Shown here: positions 24,266 to 34,696 of the stretch, piece after piece
Position numbering within the stretch: position 1 is the first letter of the stretch
Layout: each line of letters starts with the position of its first letter
Notes under the pieces: model-generated
Database searches by the model: none
Told to the model about the DNA's origin: nothing
Seen by the model: only the letters and a program-made list of their open reading frames with translations
DNA from: Clostridia bacterium
Lineage (GTDB): Bacteria; Bacillota; Clostridia; Oscillospirales; CAG-382
Length of the DNA stretch: 54,811 bases
Direction of reading: 5' to 3'
Assembly: GCA_017397805.1 (NCBI GenBank)
Contig: JAFQHW010000066.1
Coordinates: forward strand, 1-54,811
Position numbers and translations under genes: made by a program

Positions 24266-27200
24266 GTGAAAAGATTAATTGCTTCATTACTCGTAGCTTT
24301 GTTTATATTAATACAAATTATACCTACGGTTACTGCTATGGATTTTCATAGCAATCCTTTTGATTATGCTGATGAAAAGCGGCAGGAGAGCATCGAGTCA
24401 TCTCTCGGCACTTCCGTTCCCGCTAAAAAGCCCACCGTAGCTCCCATTACCGCCGTTGGCACAAGATACGCCGTGAAGTTTAAACAGACTGCTTCTCTAT
24501 CAACTGTTTATGACTGTGTTAAGCATTACGGCTATGAGCTTTTGGGATACAGCGAACAGAGAATTTTCAGCATTTATATCAGTGATATCAGTGAATTCAG
24601 AAGCAATTATAAAGGCATTGTCGAGATAATTGAGGAGGATGCAGTTTTAAGCTTATCTGCAACCGTTAACGATCCTTTGGCAAAGAATCAATGGGAATTA
24701 GAAGCTTTGAATTTATACGAAGCGTGGGATATTTCCAAAGCGAAGAATGATATAACCGTTGCGGTTTTGGACAGCGGAATATACCGCCAACACGAAGAGT
24801 TTGATAATTGCGAGATATTGTCCGGATTTGATGCGGTTACCGATACTGACGGTATAGATTTTGACTGTAACGGCCACGGTACAAAGGTTGTGTCTATCCT
24901 TGCCGCCGCAAGCAATAACAGATTGGGAATGGCAAGCGCCGCCCACGGAGTTACCGTTTTGCCTATAAGGGTGAGTGACAATACCGGATTTGTATATTCA
25001 ACAGACTTTATTCAAGCATTATATTATGCGGCTGATAGCGGTGTTGACGTAATTAATATGAGCTTTGGCGGATACGTTTACTCAGCAGCAGAGGAATCTG
25101 CAGTTGAATACGCTGCGAGCAAGGGATGTATTATGGTTTCTGCCGCGGGAAACGAGGGCCTGGATAACAAATATGCAGGCATGAAATCCTATCCCGCCTC
25201 CTACAACAACGTAATAAGTGTTGGCTCAATTAATGAAAACGGTGAGGTGTGCGCTTTTTCACAATATAACGACTCCGTTGACTTAGTTGCTCCCGGTTCG
25301 GGATTAACGGTAGCCAATTTTGAGGGTGGGTACGAAAACGAAAGCGGAACTTCTTTTTCTACTGCTTATGTAAGCGGTATTATTTGCCTTGCCCTTTCCG
25401 CAATCGATGAAGGTTATAGTTTTACCTCCGACCAATTCGTTAATTTAATTGCTGAAATTAACGGTTTTGCAAAAACAAACTCCGAAGGCTATGGAACGAT
25501 AGATGCGGTCAAGGTGCTGGAAAATATAAATTTGCCCATGTACTCAGGCGTGGCAGACGAAAGTATTTATCATCATAATATTACCGTGTATTTTAATCGT
25601 GGTGTCGCAAAGCTTGACGGCGAAGAGTTTAAAAGCGGCGATATGGTTGTGGTAAGCGGCAGACACGTTTTAAACATCGAAGACGGTGAAAACGTAAAGG
25701 AAATAAGCTTCGTTACCGACAACATACCGTTGACTTACGAATACACGGAAACGAATAATAAAGCAAGCATAATCTTTGACAGAGGTTCTGCCACTTTAGA
25801 CGGTGCTCCTTATATTTCCGGATCTGATATAACAACTGACGGTAAGCACTATTTTATAATTACCGGACCTTACGGAAACACTGAAACTTATGAGTTTGAG
25901 TGTAGCTTTTCTGCCCCCAAAATTTTTGGTGTTAAAAACGGCGGCTATTATACTTCTCCCGTTTATTTCTCTACTTCCAAGGCTGAATCCGTTACGTTAA
26001 ACAACACTCCTATCGAGCACGGTAAAGCCATAACCGCCAATGGCTCATATACCCTTACGGTTAAAAACAAAAATGCCGAACAAACAGTTTATTTTACGGT
26101 TGCTATCCCAAACATTAAAAATTACGATTCTTCTGTTGCCAACGGGAAAATCGCAGTGGATAACGAAAATAGTGCAGTTTATTTGTACAATAGCGTTTTG
26201 TCGGGCATCAGAGTGCTCAGCGAGTCAAATCTAAACCAAACACAAAGCTTTGTAAGGACAAATGACGGCATTATCGGGCACGCCTTCAGTAACGGTAATT
26301 TTATTCTTCTTCACGAAAAAGGAATTTCTATAATCCCGCAAGACGAAATTTCACAGGGCAATTCGTATAATCTCATATACTTCCCCTTTAAGGGTACAGC
26401 AAAATCCCCTGTTTTTGCCAACGATAAGGTTTATTATATCAGCACTGACAGCAACGGTGCGTGTGCACTAAGATGCATGAGCACCATTAACGGAAACGAC
26501 GAGGTCGCATTCACGTTTGTTGATACCTTTACGCATTTGGCACACAGTGACGGCACGTTTTTGCTTGCTTCAGATAGCGGAAGCATAAGTGCATACGACG
26601 CTAACGGTGTAAGGAAGTTTAAAATTAATACAGCCGTACCTACGAGTAAGCTGGTATTTGCCGACGGATATTTTTCCAACGGTAGTTTGGTATATGATGT
26701 GGACAGTAAATCCGAACTTTTTGCCTTGAAAGACAATGAGAAGCCGTTGAGAATCCAAAGCGGAATTCTTATAACAAATTGTTCGGTCTATACAATTGCC
26801 GATTATCAAAGAGTCGGTGCTTTTGAGACCGAGCTCTCCGATTTTGTGATAGATGATAATAACAAGGTGTATAAATATCTTTCCAATCAAAAGCTGCAGA
26901 TAATAGAAGACACAAGCGTTTTCTCGGTAAAAAATGCAAACAGAAAGTTGAACGCCGCACCATTGAACGAAACTATTGAATTGGAAGCAACGCAAAGTTC
27001 GGTTTTTGAACAGAGCGTCTTGTTACCCGCGGACGTTTCGCTGATAGAAGGGGCTTTAATTGAGAACGTCAAAGAGCTTTTTGCGATTTCCGCATCCAAC
27101 AAAGCCTTGTATATATTTGACAGTGATAGCCTTCAGTTGAAAAAGAAGTTGGACTTGAGATTCAGTCCGTCTTCTATTTGCAGTGACGGTACAAATATAT

Positions 27201-29749
27201 ACGTATCCTTTGCAAATAAGGAGTATATTTATAAATCCAAAGGAAGCACTGACAGCGGGATTTATATTGTAACCAATCACGCATACGCTTCCATCAAAAT
27301 TTATAACGAAAACATATACGCTCTGACTGCATCGGGTGATTTGTTTGCGTTTTCCTCTGCAGACGCGGTTAATACCGAACGTGTAATAATCAAAAATCAA
27401 AAGGTTAACAGCTTTGATGTTGAAGGCGATTATATTTATGCACATCTATCCCCTGCTTCATTATCGTTTATTTACAAAATAAGAATCTCAAGTTGCGAAG
27501 TTGAGGAAACGGCTGTTATCACCGCAAGCTCTAACCGTGTTTTTGCAACGAGCAATTGTATTATTGTGGGCAGTACTGCTTATTCGATTAATGACTTAAG
27601 TGCTTTGTTTAGCTTTAAAAACAAGGTTAGTTTTGCAGATGACAATTATATTCTTACCGAAGATGGACTGTACAGCGATAGTTTTGAACTTTTAGGCGTT
27701 CACCGCCACAGTACCTTAGGCGCTGTATTTGATAAGAATTATAACTATTACAGCGTTCACAATGACAGCGTAATAAAGATTAGATCACACGGCGATACTC
27801 TTTCAGCCCTTCCTGAAATCGACGGAATAATTCAAGACGAGACTCTTGACGGGCCCGTGTATCCGGTATATAGCTTTGGTTTAGGCTATATTGACGGTGT
27901 TTATATTGAATCGGGAACGCCTATTGAAAACGGAGGCAAGCACGTCTTTACGATTTGTAAACCTTTCGGCGTTTCAAAGGAATGCAGCTTTTATATTAAG
28001 GCTGTAATTAACAAAATTCAATTGAGCTATCCTAAAACTACTATTGCCGTAAACGAAACGCTGAAAGCAACTGTTTCTGCATTCCCCATCGTAACAGTTA
28101 ACGTGGACACGGTTTTCAATGCCGAAAACGGCAACGCCGTGGTTTACAGTGATGGCACGGTTATAGGCGTTAAACCGGGAACCTGTACTATAACCGCCAC
28201 CACTTCAGACGGCTTGCATAGCGCTTCGTACACACTGACCGTTGTAGAAAGCAAAATAGAATTCGACAGCAGTTATTTCAAAGAAGAAGAGGGCGGAGTC
28301 GTTGGAAATATTGCTCCGGGTACAAGTATTGAAACGTTGTACTCAGCCGTTGAGCTTACCAATGGCAAGGTGGTTGTGACAACAAAAGACGGTACCGAGG
28401 TTAACGTGGGTGTTATTTCCACCGACATGAAGGTTCTGTTGTACGACATCAACGGTGACGTTATAGACGAACGAGCCTTGTCCGTTTTTTGTGATGTGGA
28501 CTGTGACGGATATATCACCGCAAATGATTATTATACCTTGCAAAAAATATCGGAGCAACCGTATTCAATCTCCTTGGCGCTTAAATATGCCGCCGATACG
28601 GATAGAAGCGGCAAGGTTGACGTATTCGATTTGCTTGTGTTGAAAGAACATCTGCTCGGCAAAGAACGACTAGAAGAAGCAGTAGCTATGCCGGAACGAA
28701 CGGCAAGGGCTATTCCTTGGATAATAATGCCGCGTTATATCACCCGCGGCACGGATATGACTATCAGCATAACCTTATCGGAATCACAGAACGTCAGTGC
28801 GATTTCGGGCGTTATTACTTATTCCTCTACCGTTTACACCGTTACAGACGTTCAAGTGCCCGACGACGTTTCCGAGGGATTCTTTTCCATCGAATCAGAC
28901 GGTATTTATTTCTTTGCAAACTGTAATCCCTTGTGGGACAGTGAAGTTATTATTACCGTAAGTTTTGCAATTTCAGAGCTATACAATGAAACAGATGATG
29001 CGTTTATTGCTTGCTCTGAACTAAAGCTCTATGACGGAAATGCCGCTTCTTGTGAAAGCGTAAAGAATACCCCTGCTTTTTCAAAAAATACGATTGAGGA
29101 TATCTGTATATTCAATATGCCGGGATTTGAATTTGAGAAAGATACAACATATTATGAGTTAGAGTTTCCGAAAGCTTCTCATCACGTGTATATATCAGCG
29201 TATCCTGATGGTGATTTTGTAATAACCGGTAACACCGCATTTTCAGAAGGAACGGCGGCATTCTCCGTTGTTAAAGAGGATGACAGCGAAACAAAATATA
29301 ATTTCGTGTGCAAATCGGAATTAGGCGATGCACCCTTGCAGAGTGAAACCGAAAGCAGTAAAAACAATAATTCATTTTTACAAAGCGTTACCGTAGAGAA
29401 CGGCACGCTTTCCCCCGAATTCAGCAAGAATATATTTGAATACTATATTGTGTGCAAAGATTTTGATTTGGTGAAAGTTGCTGCCACCCCCGAAGCCGAA
29501 AGTTCCTTGGTTGAAATAAAGCCTCTCGACAAAGAGGCAAACGCGATAACGGTAGAGTGTACTGCTAACGGTGGTAACACAAAGATTTACACTTTTAAGC
29601 TCGTGCATAACACTCCTGCTGATATTGATTACCCCGAAGATCCTATTAATTTTGTTTGGCTGTGGATTTTGCTTGGTGTTTTTATAAGTGCAGGGCTTGC
29701 AACTTTGGTCGTGTATCAGCATAAATTGATTACAAGCGATAAGGAATAA
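24266..29749 (+). CDS. Giant modular subtilase with propeller, Big2, dockerin and cohesin-like domains
   Basis: The 1,827-residue surface protease starts at GTG (AAAGGAG 7 nt upstream). In order: signal peptide (1-24), propeptide (about 65-130), S8 peptidase with Asp169, His204, Asn296 and Ser363 (GTSFS) all intact, small repeats (about 425-610), a probable beta-propeller (about 610-1180), a Big2 Ig-like domain (1251-1328, ending GTCTITATTSDG), a type I dockerin (about 1408-1465: two DxDxDG-like calcium loops, DVDCDGYITANDY and DTDRSGKVDVFD), a cohesin/CBM-like beta-sandwich (about 1478-1590), a cadherin-like domain (1705-1783) and a C-terminal membrane helix (1795-1817). A dockerin and a cohesin-like module in one anchored protease is unusual. 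Confidence 0.9.
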   Translation: MKRLIASLLVALFILIQIIPTVTAMDFHSNPFDYADEKRQESIESSLGTSVPAKKPTVAPITAVGTRYAVKFKQTASLSTVYDCVKHYGYELLGYSEQRIFSIYISDISEFRSNYKGIVEIIEEDAVLSLSATVNDPLAKNQWELEALNLYEAWDISKAKNDITVAVLDSGIYRQHEEFDNCEILSGFDAVTDTDGIDFDCNGHGTKVVSILAAASNNRLGMASAAHGVTVLPIRVSDNTGFVYSTDFIQALYYAADSGVDVINMSFGGYVYSAAEESAVEYAASKGCIMVSAAGNEGLDNKYAGMKSYPASYNNVISVGSINENGEVCAFSQYNDSVDLVAPGSGLTVANFEGGYENESGTSFSTAYVSGIICLALSAIDEGYSFTSDQFVNLIAEINGFAKTNSEGYGTIDAVKVLENINLPMYSGVADESIYHHNITVYFNRGVAKLDGEEFKSGDMVVVSGRHVLNIEDGENVKEISFVTDNIPLTYEYTETNNKASIIFDRGSATLDGAPYISGSDITTDGKHYFIITGPYGNTETYEFECSFSAPKIFGVKNGGYYTSPVYFSTSKAESVTLNNTPIEHGKAITANGSYTLTVKNKNAEQTVYFTVAIPNIKNYDSSVANGKIAVDNENSAVYLYNSVLSGIRVLSESNLNQTQSFVRTNDGIIGHAFSNGNFILLHEKGISIIPQDEISQGNSYNLIYFPFKGTAKSPVFANDKVYYISTDSNGACALRCMSTINGNDEVAFTFVDTFTHLAHSDGTFLLASDSGSISAYDANGVRKFKINTAVPTSKLVFADGYFSNGSLVYDVDSKSELFALKDNEKPLRIQSGILITNCSVYTIADYQRVGAFETELSDFVIDDNNKVYKYLSNQKLQIIEDTSVFSVKNANRKLNAAPLNETIELEATQSSVFEQSVLLPADVSLIEGALIENVKELFAISASNKALYIFDSDSLQLKKKLDLRFSPSSICSDGTNIYVSFANKEYIYKSKGSTDSGIYIVTNHAYASIKIYNENIYALTASGDLFAFSSADAVNTERVIIKNQKVNSFDVEGDYIYAHLSPASLSFIYKIRISSCEVEETAVITASSNRVFATSNCIIVGSTAYSINDLSALFSFKNKVSFADDNYILTEDGLYSDSFELLGVHRHSTLGAVFDKNYNYYSVHNDSVIKIRSHGDTLSALPEIDGIIQDETLDGPVYPVYSFGLGYIDGVYIESGTPIENGGKHVFTICKPFGVSKECSFYIKAVINKIQLSYPKTTIAVNETLKATVSAFPIVTVNVDTVFNAENGNAVVYSDGTVIGVKPGTCTITATTSDGLHSASYTLTVVESKIEFDSSYFKEEEGGVVGNIAPGTSIETLYSAVELTNGKVVVTTKDGTEVNVGVISTDMKVLLYDINGDVIDERALSVFCDVDCDGYITANDYYTLQKISEQPYSISLALKYAADTDRSGKVDVFDLLVLKEHLLGKERLEEAVAMPERTARAIPWIIMPRYITRGTDMTISITLSESQNVSAISGVITYSSTVYTVTDVQVPDDVSEGFFSIESDGIYFFANCNPLWDSEVIITVSFAISELYNETDDAFIACSELKLYDGNAASCESVKNTPAFSKNTIEDICIFNMPGFEFEKDTTYYELEFPKASHHVYISAYPDGDFVITGNTAFSEGTAAFSVVKEDDSETKYNFVCKSELGDAPLQSETESSKNNNSFLQSVTVENGTLSPEFSKNIFEYYIVCKDFDLVKVAATPEAESSLVEIKPLDKEANAITVECTANGGNTKIYTFKLVHNTPADIDYPEDPINFVWLWILLGVFISAGLATLVVYQHKLITSDKE

Positions 29750-29754
29750 CATTA

Positions 29755-29801
29755 AAAGGTGCTGTTTCAAATGCAAAAACTGCATTTGAAACAGCACCTT
29801 T
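29755..29801. terminator. Very long perfect terminator hairpin
   Basis: A 21-bp perfect stem (AAAGGTGCTGTTTCAAATGC plus one base and its complement) with a 5-nt loop separates two convergent genes. A/T tails on both sides fit bidirectional termination. Confidence 0.9.
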
Positions 29802-29854
29802 GATCGTTTGATATTTTATTAGGAGTCGCTGATTATACGGTAAATTATTTAGAT

Positions 29855-31552
29855 TTACTTGATTTCTTCGTGCCTCTTTATCTTTGCGGTAGTAGTTTTT
29901 ACCATCGGAGTCGTCTGCAGAGCTATGCTTTTTATATGCTTATAAGCCGCAACGCCCTCGTTAATCTTGGTTATATCGGATTTTACTAAATTGTAAATTT
30001 CCTCTTCTTCGAGCACTACCCCGTCCTTTTTAAAATAGTCCTTGTTATATACAATTTTTACCGCAATAACAGAGCTTTCCGCCCGTTTCTTTGCATAAAC
30101 CAAAACTTCGTTAACGTATGGAAGTTTGCTAACGAGCTCCTCAAGTTCTTCGGGATAAATGTTTTTACCGCTTTTAAGTACGATTACGTTTTTCTTTCTG
30201 CCCGTTATATACAAATAACCGTCCTTATCTATTCTGCCAAGGTCGCCCGTATAAAATTTGCCGTCTTTTAATACTGCGGCTGTTTCGTCTGGCATTTCGT
30301 AGTACCCGAGCATAACGTTAGGTGCCTTTGCAGCTATCTCTCCGATGCCGTCTTCGTTAGGGTTTTCGATGGTAATTTCCACCGAAGGCATAGCCTTGCC
30401 CACGGAGCCAAGACGAATATTTTCGGCGTTTTCCGCCGCTAAAACGGGCGCTGTTTCCGTAAGTCCGTAGCCTTGTACGGTGAGAATGCCCATATCGTTA
30501 AAGCCTTTTGCGACCTCGCGTTTTATTGCAGAAGCGCCACTGATTATAAACCTAAGCTCGCCGCCGAGCTCGTCAAGGACTGCTTTAAACAGTTTGCGTC
30601 TTGCATCTATACCGAGCTTTCTTAAACCGTTACTTGCTTTGATGGCAAGTTTTATGGTTCTGAGTTTTCCTTGCTTTTCCGCATTTACCATAATGTTACG
30701 ATACACAGCCTCAAGAAGAAGCGGTACGCAAACGAAGGTGGTAATTTTATATTCCTTTAAGTTCTTCTGCACGTGCCTGAGTCCGTCACAGAACATATTG
30801 CAAGCACCGTTTGCAAGGAAAAACAAAAGTCCGGTGGAGCCGAAGGTATGATGCAATGGCAGAAAAACAAGGTTTCTGTCTGTTTCAAGTATTTTTTCAG
30901 TAGATAAAAGGTCAAATAAATTGGCGGCAATATTTCGATTTGAAAGCATAACGGCTTTCGAAGAGGATGTAGTGCCGGACGTGAAAATAATTGTTGCTAC
31001 GTCGTCAGGATCGGGAGAATAGCTGTCGTAGGATGTGTCGTTTTTAAGATGTAAAGAGCCAATCTCCGTAACTTCATTAACACTAAGCACGTCTTCCTTT
31101 ATTTTCTTCGTGGAGATAAAATGTTTGATCTCGTATTCTTCGTTACCTCTCAAACCTAATAAAAGCTCAGCGTGTCTCTCGTCGAATACAACTGCGTCTG
31201 CTTTGCTTCTCTTCAAGGAAAGGAGAATTTCCACATCTGAAAGTTCTTTATCCAAAGGAACAACAACACCGACACCGCAAATAACCGCAGTATATGTTAG
31301 TATCCATTCATAGCAGTTAGCGGCAATAATAGCAACGCGCTTGCCTGCAAGCCCCATCTTTAACAGACCGCTTCCGTATTCCCTGAGCTGTTTACCAAAT
31401 GAAAAATAACTTACGTGGCGGTAGTGGGTGTCATTAATATTATCTTTTATCGTAAAAGCGCGGTTATCAGCGTAACGCTCAACACTGTCGTTAATATAAT
31501 CCTTTACAAGAGTATGTTTGCAAGCGGTTAAAATCGGTGTCAATGTGTACAT
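29855..31552 (-). CDS. AMP-forming acyl-CoA/acyl-ACP ligase
   Basis: The 565-residue ANL-superfamily enzyme activates a carboxylate with ATP and transfers it to CoA or a carrier. Visible motifs are the P-loop IIFTSGTTSSSKAV, the aromatic YGLTETAP, the hinge YTGDLGRIDKDGYLYITGRKKN and a late catalytic Lys in TTTAKIKRHEE. Most similar in pattern to long-chain fatty-acid ligases. No signal peptide, so cytoplasmic. It stands alone with its own promoter. Chain length and acceptor are not decidable here. Confidence 0.9.
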   Translation of the reverse strand: MYTLTPILTACKHTLVKDYINDSVERYADNRAFTIKDNINDTHYRHVSYFSFGKQLREYGSGLLKMGLAGKRVAIIAANCYEWILTYTAVICGVGVVVPLDKELSDVEILLSLKRSKADAVVFDERHAELLLGLRGNEEYEIKHFISTKKIKEDVLSVNEVTEIGSLHLKNDTSYDSYSPDPDDVATIIFTSGTTSSSKAVMLSNRNIAANLFDLLSTEKILETDRNLVFLPLHHTFGSTGLLFFLANGACNMFCDGLRHVQKNLKEYKITTFVCVPLLLEAVYRNIMVNAEKQGKLRTIKLAIKASNGLRKLGIDARRKLFKAVLDELGGELRFIISGASAIKREVAKGFNDMGILTVQGYGLTETAPVLAAENAENIRLGSVGKAMPSVEITIENPNEDGIGEIAAKAPNVMLGYYEMPDETAAVLKDGKFYTGDLGRIDKDGYLYITGRKKNVIVLKSGKNIYPEELEELVSKLPYVNEVLVYAKKRAESSVIAVKIVYNKDYFKKDGVVLEEEEIYNLVKSDITKINEGVAAYKHIKSIALQTTPMVKTTTAKIKRHEEIK

Positions 31553-31581
31553 AAAGATTCTCCTATCTCGTTTTCGAAACT

Positions 31582-31610
31582 ATGTTAACACATTCTTATA
31601 ACCCTGTCAA
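31582..31610 (-). promoter_or_regulatory. Sigma-A promoter of the acyl ligase
   Basis: TTGACA (31605-31610), 17 nt, TAACAT (31582-31587) on the minus strand, 30 nt before the start codon, with AGGAG between. Confidence 0.8.
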
Positions 31611-31664
31611 CCCATATTAAAAATTTAAAGAGATTTATATTTGTTTTTTGAAGAGTCAAGCGTT

Positions 31665-32240
31665 TTAAAGAGAAATATTATCAAGCGGCTCAAAAAATGC
31701 CTGCAGAAAATGCTTTCTGAAGTAATCAAGTTCAGGGCACGTCATATCGTCAAGAGCTTTTTGGGTAGAAATTACAGCGTGAGAGAACTCAATATTGCCG
31801 CTTTGTTTTTCGTTAACGCACTTAATATACGCGCAAAGCTTGTCAGCGGCTTTTATGATAATTCTTTCTTCGTCGTTTAAACTGAATATTTTATCGTAGT
31901 ATCCTTTCATATCGGCGGGCAACAGAGAAATCAATTTGTTCTCTGCGCATTTTTCTACCGTGGCATAGGCGCTTCGTATATCGTTATTATAGTATTTGAT
32001 GGGGGTCGGCAGATCCCCCGTCATTATTTCGGTTGCGTCGTGAAACATAGCTTTTAATGCAATATCCTCGCAGTTGTACGTTTTATCAAAATACGTATTA
32101 CCTATATTGGCAAGAGCGTTTGCGATTATTGCCACCTCCAGCGAATGCTCAGCTAAGTTTTCTTTAGTATTACAGCGCATAAGTGCCCATCTATCAATAT
32201 GCTTCATTCTGAAAAGCAAAGCGTAAAATCCAAAACTCAT
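31665..32240 (-). CDS. yfbR: 5'-deoxynucleotidase YfbR-like HD-domain protein
   Basis: The 191-residue HD-domain phosphohydrolase closely follows E. coli YfbR, which dephosphorylates deoxynucleoside 5'-monophosphates. The order is RWALMRCNTKENLAEHSLEVA, the HD pair in AMFHDATEIMTGDLPTPIKY, and KAADKLCAYIKC. The start at 32240 is set by GGAGG 8 nt upstream; an earlier GTG would place that SD inside the gene. It diverges from dapF, each with its own promoter. Confidence 0.93.
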   Translation of the reverse strand: MSFGFYALLFRMKHIDRWALMRCNTKENLAEHSLEVAIIANALANIGNTYFDKTYNCEDIALKAMFHDATEIMTGDLPTPIKYYNNDIRSAYATVEKCAENKLISLLPADMKGYYDKIFSLNDEERIIIKAADKLCAYIKCVNEKQSGNIEFSHAVISTQKALDDMTCPELDYFRKHFLQAFFEPLDNISL

Positions 32241-32278
32241 ATAACAAACCTCCACATTAATGATTTATTAACGCTATC

Positions 32279-32307
32279 ATAATATCACAATTGAAAAAAA
32301 TTGTAAA
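32279..32307 (-). promoter_or_regulatory. Sigma-A promoter of yfbR
   Basis: TTTACA (32302-32307), 17 nt, TATTAT (32279-32284) on the minus strand. It lies back to back with the dapF promoter. Confidence 0.78.
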
Positions 32308-32326
32308 TATAATTATAAATTATGTA

Positions 32327-32354
32327 TTGAAATTAATGCGAATGATGATATAAT
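32327..32354 (+). promoter_or_regulatory. Sigma-A promoter of dapF-murE, decides the dapF start
   Basis: TTGAAA (32327-32332), 16 nt, TATAAT (32349-32354). Transcription would begin about 32361, past the first in-frame ATG (32358), which therefore cannot be translated from this promoter. The ATG at 32376, with GGAG 7 nt upstream, is the real start. Confidence 0.85.
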
Positions 32355-32375
32355 GGTATGGAATGGAGCGATAGT

Positions 32376-33248
32376 ATGAAGTTTACAAAAATGCAAGCGT
32401 ACGGTAACGATTATATTTATATATCTTTATTTGATCAGGAAATGACCAATCACGGCGCTTGGGCAAGATACGTTTCCCATCGTCGTTTCGGCGTGGGCAG
32501 TGACGGTATGGTTCTCATTTGTCCGTCTGAAGTTGCGGATTTTAGAATGAGAATATTTAACCCCGACGGTTCCGAGGCTGAAATGTGTGGAAACGCGCTC
32601 AGAAGCACGGGAATGTATGTGTATGAAAAAGGGTTAACGAATAAACCCAATTTTACCGTTGAAACCATAGGCGGTATAAAAAAGATTTTTCTTGACGTTG
32701 AAAACGGAAAGGTGAAAAATATTACCGCCGCCATAGGTGCTCCTATTTTAAATCCTTCCGCGATACCCGTAAATTGTGATGGTTCGAGGAATAATGCATT
32801 GGGGATAAAGGTCAAAGCTCTTGACAAAGAATTCGTTCTTAATGCGATTTCATTAGGTAATCCCCATTGCGTGGTTTTTGTTGACGACGCTTTTAACTTC
32901 CCTATCGATAAATATGGAATTGCTATTGAAAAGCATCCCGTTTTTCCTAAAGGCGCAAACGTTGAATTTGTAGAGATTGTTGACGATAACAACTTGCGTA
33001 TGAGAACGTGGGAGCGTAATTGTGGTGAAACCTTAGCTTGTGCAACCGGATGCAGTGCCGCCACCGTTTGCGGTTATCTTTGCGGCAAGTGCAGCAATGA
33101 AACGACAGTTCATCAATTAGGCGGAGATATAGGAATAAAATATAATACAGATGAGGATTGTATATATATGACGGGTCGCTCTTGGTTTGTTTTTGACGGT
33201 ACCGTCGACGATAATGCATATAAGGAGTTTTTACATGAAGCTGAATAA
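32376..33248 (+). CDS. dapF: Diaminopimelate epimerase
   Basis: The 290-residue enzyme interconverts LL- and meso-diaminopimelate for lysine and peptidoglycan synthesis. The two catalytic Cys are in AEMCGNALR and ACATGCSA, in family position. The end overlaps murE by 14 nt, and the pair forms one operon: DapF makes meso-DAP, MurE adds it to the wall precursor. The start is discussed under the promoter entry. Confidence 0.96.
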   Translation: MKFTKMQAYGNDYIYISLFDQEMTNHGAWARYVSHRRFGVGSDGMVLICPSEVADFRMRIFNPDGSEAEMCGNALRSTGMYVYEKGLTNKPNFTVETIGGIKKIFLDVENGKVKNITAAIGAPILNPSAIPVNCDGSRNNALGIKVKALDKEFVLNAISLGNPHCVVFVDDAFNFPIDKYGIAIEKHPVFPKGANVEFVEIVDDNNLRMRTWERNCGETLACATGCSAATVCGYLCGKCSNETTVHQLGGDIGIKYNTDEDCIYMTGRSWFVFDGTVDDNAYKEFLHEAE

Positions 33249-34685
33249 TTTGCTTAACAAAATAGAATTTACTGCTGATAATTATAATCCCGATACGGAG
33301 ATTGCAAATATATGTTACGACTCAAGGGTGGCTAAAGACGGTGATATTTTCGTTTGTATTAAGGGTTACCAAAGTGACGGTCATAAATTTGCAAAAAACG
33401 CGTACAACAACGGCGTTAGAGTTTTTGCCGTTGAAAAGGTTCTTGATTTGCCCAAAGACGCAACGATAATTTATGTTAAGGATACAAGAGTATTTCTTGC
33501 TTTGGCTTCCGCCGCATTCTTTGAATATCCCGCCGAAAAACTCACGACTGTAGCCATAACCGGCACAAAGGGTAAAACAAGCGTAAGCTTTATGATAAAG
33601 AGCATACTTGAAAAAGCGGGGATCCCCACGGGTGTTATGGGTACCACGGGCATTTATTATGCCGACGTTGCCATTAAAACCGAAAATTCCACTCCCGAAT
33701 CTTATGAATCCATAAGCATTTTGCCGCAATGGCAGAAAAAGGCTGTAAAGCCGTTGTTATAGAAACAACTTCCCAAGGATTTATGCTTAACAGAACCGCA
33801 GGCATTAACTTTGATTACGGTATATATACGAATCTTTCTCCCGACCATATCGGCGGTAACGAGCACAAAGATTTTGAGGAATATAAGGCTTGTAAAAAAA
33901 TGCTGTTCTCTCAATGCAAATTAGCTATTGCAAATAAGGACAGTGCGTACTACGAGGAAATGGTAAGTGATGCCAAATGTCCCGTAAAAACCTTTAGTAT
34001 CAATACCGATGCTGATATTATTGCCAAGAATTTGGAGTTTTCTTGCCGCGGTAAGCAGTTGTGCACAAGCTTTGTATATGAGGCGGGCGAATATAAAGAC
34101 GACATTAATCTCAACATCCCAGGTGAGTTTTCGGTACATAACGCTTTAGCCGCTATCCTTGTTGCCATCGAACTTGGTGTTGACATTAAGCACATAAAAT
34201 CCGCACTTGCCGAAACCTTTGTAAAAGGCAGAATGGAAACCGTTCCCCTCGACGGCGGCAAGACCGTAATAATCGATTACGCACACAACGAGCTTAGTGT
34301 GCAAAGCCTTTTTGATACCATAAAACTGTATTCACCGGAAAAAATAACCGTTGTTTTCGGTTGCGGCGGAAACCGTTCGAAGCTACGCAGATATTCAATG
34401 GGCGAAATCATCGGTAAGAATGCAGATCTATCCGTAATCACCTCCGACAACCCGCGTTTTGAAAGAGTTGAGGATATTATTGACGATATATTAGTGGGAA
34501 CTAACAGAACGGACGGAAAATATATAGTCATTAAGGACAGAAAAGAAGCTATTGAGTACGCCGTTAAAAACGCTATCCCCGGCGAAGTCGTTTTGATAAT
34601 AGGCAAAGGTCATCAGCTTTATGAAGAAATAGAGGGAGTTAAGCTTCCTTTTGATGAAAGAGAAATAGTAACAAATATAAAATAG
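33235..34685 (+). CDS. murE: UDP-MurNAc-tripeptide synthetase MurE, single frameshift
   Basis: MurE adds meso-DAP to UDP-MurNAc-L-Ala-D-Glu. The start at 33235 (AAGGAG 7 nt before) gives a first frame with the P-loop ITGTKGKTS that stays homologous to about 33707 (TPESYE). Homology then continues in the +2 frame (HKHFAAMAEKGCKAVVIETTSQG) to the end, with SDNPRFE, the DNPR motif of the DAP-adding type. One missing base near 33706-33709 (GAATCC where GAAATCC would restore IHKHF) explains everything. Restored length is 483 residues, normal. A sequencing or assembly error is likeliest in an essential gene; a true mutation is possible. Confidence 0.9.
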
Positions 34686-34696
34686 AAAAAATTAAT

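Noticed and set aside
24266-29749. LPXTG sortase signal on the giant subtilase
   Set aside because: The C-terminal helix is preceded by no LPxTG-like motif; it is a plain membrane anchor.
33706-33735. Programmed ribosomal frameshift in murE
   Set aside because: There is no slippery heptamer or stem-loop at the shift; a missing base in an A-run is simpler.
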